Below are positions 54,053 through 61,706 of a DNA stretch of 64,000 nt, piece after piece. The notes beneath the pieces are model-generated. The model had not been told where the DNA came from. It searched no databases and saw only the letters and a program-made list of their open reading frames with translations. The stretch is from Balneolaceae bacterium UBA7797. GTDB taxonomy: Bacteria; Bacteroidota; Rhodothermia; Balneolales; Balneolaceae. The stretch covers positions 62,001 to 126,000 of the forward strand of contig DLCN01000020.1 in assembly GCA_002480645.1 (NCBI GenBank), written 5' to 3'. Numbering within the stretch: the first letter of the stretch is position 1; each line of letters starts with the position of its first letter. Made by a program: the position numbers and the translations under genes.

Positions 54053-56878
54053 CTACTTTATTAAAGTCATTTTCTTTACTTCCCGGAAATTCCCCGATCG
54101 CAATTCGTAGAAATACATTCCGGTTGCCAGATTTGAAGCATTGAATGTAAGAGTATGAGTTCCTGCCGGCATGAATCCCTCTTTAACCGTCTGTACTAAT
54201 CTGCCGGTGATGTCGTACACTTTCACAGAAACCTGACTGGCGGCAGGTACCGTAAACTGAAAGTTGGTACTCGGGTTAAACGGGTTCGGATAGTTATTAT
54301 GGAGGACGAATCCGGTCGGAATATCTTCACTTACGAGCTCATTGGAAACGGCGAGAGTGGTCTGTACGGTGTCTACATAGTCGATCAGCCAATCCATTGC
54401 GTCTTTTGGCCGTTGATCAAAGATCCAGGCTTCCTGATCAGATCGCCAGAGCCCCGGTTTCCATCCCCATAAGGTCACTCCTTCCACTTTGGGATGTTCC
54501 CAGAACACAGGAAATATCTGCTGATATTTATCCAGTTGGTACGCTTCTGAATCTCGATCGCTTAGGTTGGGATTCCCGTCAATATCTAATTCTGTAGCCT
54601 GAATAGGCAATCCTAACTCTCCTAACAGATCCAGGTTTCTTTTGATAGTGGTTGGTGTGGTACCGGAAGCGAGGGAACTACCGTTATTAAAGGCATGAGC
54701 CTGAACACCGATCGCATCGATCAGATCCCGGTCTTTCAACAAATTGATGATAGCACTGTATTGATAGGTGGCGGTGGTACTGCTGATGATGCCGTAATCA
54801 TTGATCATCAGTTTTACATCATCCGGGAAAGCTTCGCGGGCAATTTCAAAGGCCTTGATGATCCAGTCCCATCCGGTTTCGCCGGGACCGCCTAAAGCGT
54901 CCCAGTAATCGGCGGCACCGGTCTCGCCATCGGGGCGCTGATGCAACGGCTCGTTCACCACTTCCACATAATCCACATCGGGATAGCGTTCTGCAACGGC
55001 GTTGATCCATTCTTCGATCTCCTCAAGTTGTTCGGCTTCCGGCAGGTCATTCATCCAGCTTGGTTGCTGAGCTCCCCAAACCAGTACATGGAACCGGAAT
55101 TTCACTCTGTTCTGCTTAGCCAGCGCATACATGGCGTCGAGTTCCGCCCAATTCATCTGGTCCCGGGCACCTTCTACACTTCCCCATTTTCCGGCATTTT
55201 CCGGGGTGATCTGATTCCAGTAGTTGAAGAATAATTCTGCCTGATCCGCACTATATGCAGAGCCCAAAAATTTAGGTTTATATTCTGCGATCGGGTCATA
55301 ACGATCAACCCAGGCGGCATTCAGTTCTACCTCGGCCGTATCAACGTATGCGCGTAACCAATCCATTGCCAGGCGGTGATCGCCGTTTTCATTTACAATA
55401 AAAGCTTCTTTGTCGTTACGCCATAATCCGGGTCTCCATCCCCAAAGAGTGATTCCTTCCACTGCGGGGTGCGACCAATATGCCGGGAAGATCTCCTGAT
55501 ATTTTTCCAGCTGAAATTGCTGAGAGGAACCATCAGACAGTGAAGGATTTCCGTCGATATCCATTTCTGTGGCAATGATATTCAATTCGGTCTCATTGTA
55601 GATATAATCCAGGATGGCCCGCTGTGATTCTCCGGTAATGCTGCTGCTGGTTAAATTACTTCCATTCGAGAAGGCGTGCGCCTGAACCCCTACCCGGTCG
55701 ATAAGGCGGCGATCCTGTAATAATTTAATGAGCTCCACATATTCTTCAGCCGCATTTTGATCATTCACGATATTATAATCGTTGATCATCAGTTTGGTGT
55801 CTTCGGGGAAGATCTCCCGGGCCATTTCGAACGCTTTTATGACCCAGTCCCAGCCTGAAATTCCTTCGCCGCCTAATGCCTCAATGTATCCGCCGCTTCC
55901 GCTGTCGTTTGTCTGATCGGTTGGCGGATCGTGCAGGGGCTCATTCACCACTTCGAGATAATCAATATCGGGATAGCGATCTGCTACGGCCTCAAACCAT
56001 TCGGTGATCTCCGCGAGTTGCTCTTCCGCACTCAACCCTTTCATCCATGCGGGTTGTTGATTTCCCCAAACCAATACATGAAACCGGAAAGGAAAGCCAT
56101 TGTCTTTTGCCAGCGCGTAAGCCGCGTCCAGTTGGGTCCAGTTCATTTGATCGCGGGTGGCTTCCACGCTTCCCCACTTTCCGGCATTTTCGGGCGTGAC
56201 CTGATTCCAGTATTCAGTAAATCCGCTGAATTGACTGCTGCTGTACACATTTCCCAGCCACTTTTTTTTGCCTTTGGCAATCGGATCCAGCGGCCCGGTT
56301 GTGTCAATTTCAGTGGTGATCACCAAACTGTCGATCCAGATGGATCTTCCTTCATTGGCGCTAAAGCTGAAATGAAGAGGAGCCCGGCCCACGGTATCAG
56401 AGGCGCCGGGAGAAAAGGTCAGTGTGAATTCCTGCCATTGGTCGGTTAATGCCACATTATCACTGCCGATGCGACCGAATTCCTGATAAGCCGGATTTCC
56501 GACGGTGAAATTAGCAGTTCCACCCCCATCCGACCTCGCCCACAACGAAAGGTCATAACTCTGGCCGGGAATCACTTCAAACAACTCATTGATCACCTGA
56601 ATATCCCATTGGTTAGAACCGGCGGTTGTCACATCAATACGAAGTGCCCGGTTTCCGCCAAATACGGTATCGTCAACGATGGCATACGCTGCGGAGGCCG
56701 CCTCGGCCGTTTCTATGGTCCAACCGGCAATGTCGAGCGTATCCGCACGATCCGATAATTCTGTTTGCTCAAAACTTCCGTTTTCGGTTACTGTAACCAG
56801 TAACTGAGCATGAGCCTGACTTGTGATAAGCAACAGGCCGGCCGCCAGAAGCATTGTTTTTAATTGTTTCGATGTCAT
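54053..56878 (-). CDS. Secreted endo-beta-1,4-xylanase with two tandem GH10 domains
   Basis: A 941-residue protein from ATG 56878; the upstream frame lacks a signal peptide. Signal peptide at 1-25, a carbohydrate-binding (CBM4/9-like) domain at about 27-195, GH10 domain one at about 200-525 and GH10 domain two at about 530-840. Catalytic acid/base residues are Glu313 and Glu643 (VVNEPLH), and nucleophiles Glu438 and Glu763 (ATE(M/L)DIDG). A NYPNPFNPSTNFQF tail follows from about 862. Both domains keep the active site, so two heads are likely active. It is 25 bases downstream of the GH43 gene. Confidence 0.93.
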   Translation of the reverse strand: MTSKQLKTMLLAAGLLLITSQAHAQLLVTVTENGSFEQTELSDRADTLDIAGWTIETAEAASAAYAIVDDTVFGGNRALRIDVTTAGSNQWDIQVINELFEVIPGQSYDLSLWARSDGGGTANFTVGNPAYQEFGRIGSDNVALTDQWQEFTLTFSPGASDTVGRAPLHFSFSANEGRSIWIDSLVITTEIDTTGPLDPIAKGKKKWLGNVYSSSQFSGFTEYWNQVTPENAGKWGSVEATRDQMNWTQLDAAYALAKDNGFPFRFHVLVWGNQQPAWMKGLSAEEQLAEITEWFEAVADRYPDIDYLEVVNEPLHDPPTDQTNDSGSGGYIEALGGEGISGWDWVIKAFEMAREIFPEDTKLMINDYNIVNDQNAAEEYVELIKLLQDRRLIDRVGVQAHAFSNGSNLTSSSITGESQRAILDYIYNETELNIIATEMDIDGNPSLSDGSSQQFQLEKYQEIFPAYWSHPAVEGITLWGWRPGLWRNDKEAFIVNENGDHRLAMDWLRAYVDTAEVELNAAWVDRYDPIAEYKPKFLGSAYSADQAELFFNYWNQITPENAGKWGSVEGARDQMNWAELDAMYALAKQNRVKFRFHVLVWGAQQPSWMNDLPEAEQLEEIEEWINAVAERYPDVDYVEVVNEPLHQRPDGETGAADYWDALGGPGETGWDWIIKAFEIAREAFPDDVKLMINDYGIISSTTATYQYSAIINLLKDRDLIDAIGVQAHAFNNGSSLASGTTPTTIKRNLDLLGELGLPIQATELDIDGNPNLSDRDSEAYQLDKYQQIFPVFWEHPKVEGVTLWGWKPGLWRSDQEAWIFDQRPKDAMDWLIDYVDTVQTTLAVSNELVSEDIPTGFVLHNNYPNPFNPSTNFQFTVPAASQVSVKVYDITGRLVQTVKEGFMPAGTHTLTFNASNLATGMYFYELRSGNFREVKKMTLIK

Positions 56879-56903
56879 TTCTATCCAACTTTTGTTTAAT
56901 GAT

Positions 56904-58613
56904 CTATTCCGGATTGCTGTAAGCATACATGCCCACAACCGTTCCTACAAAGCCGCCGGCAGTTTCCGTGCTTAAAATGGTACCATCGGCATTTTCGTAG
57001 AACAATTTCCAATGTTCAGGATCGGCTCCTTCGGCATAATAAAAATTGTAAGCGTCTCCTTTTGCTTCAATTTTTAAAGAAAGCTCTTCGGTATTGATGT
57101 GGAAGGCTTTTAACTGCGAAACCTCATCTTTAATACGCTGTCGAAGCTGTAATTCCGGTCGGCCTTCATGGTCTGTTCCGACTCCAAAAAAGAAATAATG
57201 ACTTCCGTTTTGATTAGCCACCAGACCGGCTTCATCCCCCACATGTTCCGGTGTATAACGCATTGTGGTGCTGAACGAAGCATATGCATGTTGTTGCCGG
57301 CGCCCTATAAAGGATGGCTGCCCAAGGCCACTGATATGATCGGGCCGGGCGGTGATGGTTAGACTTCCGTTTCCGGTCTCGTACCATTTTTCACGCGGAG
57401 TTCGCATAAATAACCAATAGGGAGCCAATTCCTGTGCGGTAAACTCTTCCGTTACCGTGAAATTACCATGTGTAGGGATGTCAGGAGCGGGTTGTTCGGG
57501 CAGATCCGGTTTTTTCAGTTTAACAGGCACCGGTTTTGATTCTTCCAGGATGACCGGCCAGCCATCCTTCCAGGTAACAGGAAGGAGGAAGGTTTCCCGG
57601 CCGGTATTAAAATTACGGCCGTCATAAGGGCGAACTCCGAGAAAAATAGTCCACCACTCGCCATTAGCGGTTTCAACCATATCGGCGTGACCCGTGTATT
57701 CCACCGCAAATTCCCGATCCGGTGAAATGGTGCGTTGAGTGAGAATCGGATTTCCTTCATAAGGCGTGAACGGGCCGAGCGGAGATTTTCCTTTCAAAAC
57801 AACCTGCGAATGATCGGGGCCGGTTCCACCCTCGGCGGCATGCAGATAATAATCGTCCCCCACTTTGATCAAATGAGGACCTTCGATCCAGACCGGTTTT
57901 TTTGAGATGTCCACTCCGCCATTAATGATCACTTTCGGTTCGCTGATGCTTTTATTGGTGGCAAGATCGTATTCCCTGATCCAGATCGCGCGGTGTCCCT
58001 GATAAAGCGGCTCTCCCTCCGGCGCGTCGTTGTTGATCACATACACTTTACCATCGTCATCAAAATAAATAGAAGGATCGATGCCACCCACCCGATCCAG
58101 CCAGATCGGATCAGACCAGGGTCCTGCAGGATCAGTAGCCGTTACCATAAAGTTTCCGCCGGCATCTACCAGCGTATTCAATACATAAAAAGTACCCTCG
58201 TGATACTCGATGGTGGCGGCAAATACCCCGCGCGACATACGAAGGCTGTCCAGATTCATTTGAGAAGGCCGGTCGAGTACATTCCCGATCTGAGTCCAGT
58301 TAACCAGGTCTTTACTATGAAAGATCGGGATTCCGGGGAAGTAGCTGAACGAGGAATGGATCATGTAGTAGTCATCTTCTACACGAACAATACTCGGGTC
58401 CGGATAAAAACCGGCAATGATAGGATTTACGAATTCATCATCTCCGATCTCCAGATCCTCATACACCGGATCATTCCCTTCGTACGTAAAATGATCGAAG
58501 ACAGGGTTGTTGTTTGCTGTGGAACATCCCATCCAAAGAAATGTAGCCGCTACGAACAGGGATAATTTTATTGAGGCAGACCAAAACGGCCCGGATTTTT
58601 TTTCCGCTTCCAA
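56904..58613 (-). CDS. GH43 family glycoside hydrolase, lipoprotein
   Basis: 569 residues. Lipoprotein signal with lipobox FLWMGC (Cys30). A five-bladed propeller has the three catalytic carboxylates Asp72 (FYPDPSIV), Asp179 (GGIDPSI) and Glu244 (WIEGPHL). A C-terminal beta-sandwich (about 385-569) resembles the GH43 accessory domain. Activity is probably beta-xylosidase or alpha-arabinofuranosidase on xylan oligomers at the cell surface. First gene of the minus-strand arm of the xylan locus. Confidence 0.9.
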   Translation of the reverse strand: MEAEKKSGPFWSASIKLSLFVAATFLWMGCSTANNNPVFDHFTYEGNDPVYEDLEIGDDEFVNPIIAGFYPDPSIVRVEDDYYMIHSSFSYFPGIPIFHSKDLVNWTQIGNVLDRPSQMNLDSLRMSRGVFAATIEYHEGTFYVLNTLVDAGGNFMVTATDPAGPWSDPIWLDRVGGIDPSIYFDDDGKVYVINNDAPEGEPLYQGHRAIWIREYDLATNKSISEPKVIINGGVDISKKPVWIEGPHLIKVGDDYYLHAAEGGTGPDHSQVVLKGKSPLGPFTPYEGNPILTQRTISPDREFAVEYTGHADMVETANGEWWTIFLGVRPYDGRNFNTGRETFLLPVTWKDGWPVILEESKPVPVKLKKPDLPEQPAPDIPTHGNFTVTEEFTAQELAPYWLFMRTPREKWYETGNGSLTITARPDHISGLGQPSFIGRRQQHAYASFSTTMRYTPEHVGDEAGLVANQNGSHYFFFGVGTDHEGRPELQLRQRIKDEVSQLKAFHINTEELSLKIEAKGDAYNFYYAEGADPEHWKLFYENADGTILSTETAGGFVGTVVGMYAYSNPE

Positions 58614-58752
58614 GGTAACTCCGGTTTGATTAACAACGATTTACAGTAACCAAAAGGCAATAATTGCTCTTTTATTGCGCAAATAATGTACTACATACTT
58701 CTCAATTATGGTAAATAAGATGCTAAAAGATGATGTAAATATTTAAAAAAAT

Positions 58753-58776
58753 GTTGTATTTATTACTCTGTACAAC
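58753..58776. promoter_or_regulatory. Inverted repeat in the divergent xylan-locus spacer
   Basis: GTTGTA and TACAAC flank 12 bases in the 227-base spacer between GH43 and GH115. It is 65 bases before the GH115 start. The symmetry suits a dimeric regulator, but the short arms mean it could be chance. Confidence 0.35.
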
Positions 58777-58840
58777 GAATTTAAAGAGTGTGCAAAATTT
58801 GCTCAACTTTTGAATCATTAAGCCTAACCAGCTCCTACCC

Positions 58841-61678
58841 ATGAAATTATCCGTTTCTATCAGCGCGATCAGTCTTTTTTTGCTGATGTTCATTCAGCCT
58901 GCCAAAGCACAATCTAACGCCCCTTGTTTCGATATAGTCAGTAATGCCCGATCCGTGCCATTGTATGTTTCCCAACAGGATCACCCGGGGGTTCAGCGTG
59001 CAATGGGCGACCTGCAATCCGATCTTCAAAAGCTCACACAAAATCCGGTGCTGTTTCAGTCAACGGGCTTTCCGCATGGCGAAAAGTTCGTACTGGCAGG
59101 TACCGTGGGCGTAAGTCCGGAAATTGATGCGTTGGTTGAATCCGGCAAACTCGACGTTTCTTATCTGCGTGATGAATGGGAAGCCTATCAGATTCAGGTG
59201 GTAAAAGAACCGTTCGAAGGCGTAGATGAAATTCTGGTGATCGCCGGAAGTGATATGAGAGGTACCATATTCGGGATCTACGAAATTTCACAACAAATGG
59301 GCGTTTCTCCCTGGTATTTCTGGGCAGATGTACCGGTTCCGCACAAAGCAGATATAGCAGTACTACCGGGTTGTAAACTACAAGACAAGCCGGGAGTTCA
59401 ATATCGGGGGATCTTTCTGAATGATGAAAATCCGGCACTGTATGGCTGGGTAAATGAAACCTACGGCGGATTTAATCACGAATTTTACGGAGATGTTTTT
59501 GAACTGATCCTGCGCCTGAAGGGAAATTATTTATGGACTGCCATGTGGGGGAAAGCGTTTTATGATGATGACCCATTGAATGCCCCAACTGCCGATCAAT
59601 ATGGAGTGGTGATCGGGACCACGCACCATGAACCGATGGGGCGAGCTCATGTGGAATGGGAGCGTTACGGTGAAGGAGCCTGGAACTATCAAACCAATGA
59701 GGCCACCCTGCAGGAATTCTGGAAAGAGGGAATTCAGCGCTTGGGAGATCATGAGGCAACCATCACGCTGGGAATGCGTGGCGACGGAGACGAGGCCATG
59801 AGTGAGGAAACGAATGTGGCGCTGCTCGAACGCATCGTCGCGGATCAGCGGGAGATCATAGAGGAGTATTCAGAGCAGGATCCGGACAAAGAACTTCAGC
59901 TTTGGGCACTCTACAAAGAAGTACAGGAATATTATGAAAAAGGCATGCGGGTTCCGGATGATGTAATGCTGCTGCTGGCCGATGATAACTGGGGGAATGC
60001 CAGATTACTCCCCGAACCAGGCAAAGCCAAAGACCATGCCGGCGGCTGGGGATTATATTATCATTTCGATTATGTGGGCGGCCCCCGGAACTACAAATGG
60101 ATAAATACCAATCAGATCTCGCGAACCTGGGAGCAAATGAATCTTGCCTGGCAGCATGGGGTGGATCGTATGTGGCTGGTAAATGTGGGCGATCTTAAAC
60201 CGATGGAATTCCCAATCTCATTCTTCCTGGATCAGGCCTGGGATCCGGATGCAATGGGCATTAAAGAAATGGATGCCTACCCGAAACGATGGGCAGCTTC
60301 CCTGTTCGGAGAAACATATGCCGATGAGATCGGACAGTTCCTCACCGATTACACCCGGTTCAATGCACGCAGAAAACATGAGCTGCTCTCACCGGAAACC
60401 TACAGTCTTATTCACTTCAACGAAGCGGATCGTATAGTTGCCGATTATTATGAACTGGAAGCTCAGGCCCGGTTGATCGGGGAAAAACTTCCGGAAGAAT
60501 ATTGGGATGCCTACTACCAGCTGGTGCTTCATCCCATAGAGGCCAGCGCGAATCTGAATGCATTATATGTAGCTGCGGCGAAAAACAAATGGTATGCAGC
60601 TCAGGGTCGTTCAACTACGAACCTGATGGCAGAAAAAGTGCAGGAATTATTCGACCTGGATCAGGAGATCACCGATTATTACCATCACGAAATTGCCTGT
60701 GGAAAGTGGAATCATATGATGTCGCAGACCCACATCGGTTATACCTACTGGCAACAACCTGATCAGAATAATATTCCGGAGACCATCACGATCGATGTGC
60801 CCGAAGAGGGGGCAATGGGAGTTTCAATTCAGGGGAAAAAAGGCTCCTGGCCCGGAAAGAACAGCGAAAAACCGAAACTACCGGTGTTCGACAAGTTCAA
60901 CAAGCAGACGTATTACATAGAGGTGTTTAATAAAGGTAAAGAGCCCTTTAACTATACCCTCGTTGCCTCAGTGCCGTGGATAGAATTTTCAAATATGAGT
61001 ACGAAGATAGAAACTCAGCAGCGAATTCTGGTATCCATTGATTGGGACAACGTGCCCGCCGGAACTACAAAAGAAGTGTTTACAGTGAAAGCAGAACACG
61101 GGGCGCAGGATATCGGAGTGGAGGTATTCAACCCGAAGGTAACTTTGAATGATTTTACCGGATTTGTGGAGTCGAATAATTACATCGCTGCAGAAGCCGA
61201 ACATTATCAGCGGGCAGTATCATCAGATGCCGGAAAATGGGTTAAGGTTCCTCAGCTTGGCCGGACCCAGAGCGGAATGACGCCCATGCCGGGAACCATC
61301 CGGGGACTAACTCCGGGGACGGAAGAAAGTCCGCATCTGGAATACGACCTTTGGTTTTTCAACACCGGTGAAGTGGAGGCAGAACTATATTTATCGCCTA
61401 CGCTTCAGTTCAATCAGTCTAAAGGATTGAAGATCGCCGTTTCGATGGATGATGAGACTCCTCAGATCCTGGAACTGCACGAAGATTATAACTGGTATCA
61501 GATCGTAGGTGAGAATATCCTGAAGCTGAAAAGCAGTCATAAGATCCGTACCGCCGGGAAGCATACGTTTAAAGTTTGGGTAGCAGATGGGGGCCCTGTT
61601 CTGCAACGGGTGGTGTTAAAGACCGGAAAGATCGGAGATACTTATCTGGGACCGGTAGAGAGTTTTCTGAAAAAATAA
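58841..61678 (+). CDS. GH115 family xylan alpha-1,2-glucuronidase
   Basis: 945 residues with a signal peptide (MKLSVSISAISLFLLMFIQPAKAQ). Characteristic GH115 segments include WAYQIQVV-like openings, GIFLNDENPALYGWVNETYGGFNHEFYGDVFELILRLKGNYLWTAMW, GTTHHEPMGRA, MRGDGDEAMSEETN and DYVGGPRNYKW. The family removes glucuronic or 4-O-methylglucuronic acid side chains from internal positions of xylan. A C-terminal beta-sandwich extends from about residue 760. It is followed 28 bases later by a CE15 gene in one operon. Confidence 0.92.
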   Translation: MKLSVSISAISLFLLMFIQPAKAQSNAPCFDIVSNARSVPLYVSQQDHPGVQRAMGDLQSDLQKLTQNPVLFQSTGFPHGEKFVLAGTVGVSPEIDALVESGKLDVSYLRDEWEAYQIQVVKEPFEGVDEILVIAGSDMRGTIFGIYEISQQMGVSPWYFWADVPVPHKADIAVLPGCKLQDKPGVQYRGIFLNDENPALYGWVNETYGGFNHEFYGDVFELILRLKGNYLWTAMWGKAFYDDDPLNAPTADQYGVVIGTTHHEPMGRAHVEWERYGEGAWNYQTNEATLQEFWKEGIQRLGDHEATITLGMRGDGDEAMSEETNVALLERIVADQREIIEEYSEQDPDKELQLWALYKEVQEYYEKGMRVPDDVMLLLADDNWGNARLLPEPGKAKDHAGGWGLYYHFDYVGGPRNYKWINTNQISRTWEQMNLAWQHGVDRMWLVNVGDLKPMEFPISFFLDQAWDPDAMGIKEMDAYPKRWAASLFGETYADEIGQFLTDYTRFNARRKHELLSPETYSLIHFNEADRIVADYYELEAQARLIGEKLPEEYWDAYYQLVLHPIEASANLNALYVAAAKNKWYAAQGRSTTNLMAEKVQELFDLDQEITDYYHHEIACGKWNHMMSQTHIGYTYWQQPDQNNIPETITIDVPEEGAMGVSIQGKKGSWPGKNSEKPKLPVFDKFNKQTYYIEVFNKGKEPFNYTLVASVPWIEFSNMSTKIETQQRILVSIDWDNVPAGTTKEVFTVKAEHGAQDIGVEVFNPKVTLNDFTGFVESNNYIAAEAEHYQRAVSSDAGKWVKVPQLGRTQSGMTPMPGTIRGLTPGTEESPHLEYDLWFFNTGEVEAELYLSPTLQFNQSKGLKIAVSMDDETPQILELHEDYNWYQIVGENILKLKSSHKIRTAGKHTFKVWVADGGPVLQRVVLKTGKIGDTYLGPVESFLKK

Positions 61679-61706
61679 AAGAGTTGTTAACTATAGTTGG
61701 AGTACC

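Noticed and set aside
55931..56449. 172-residue plus-strand frame
   Set aside because: Antisense to the first GH10 domain; its sequence is explained by the xylanase codons.
57993..58565. 190-residue plus-strand frame
   Set aside because: Antisense to the GH43 gene, with no coding evidence of its own.
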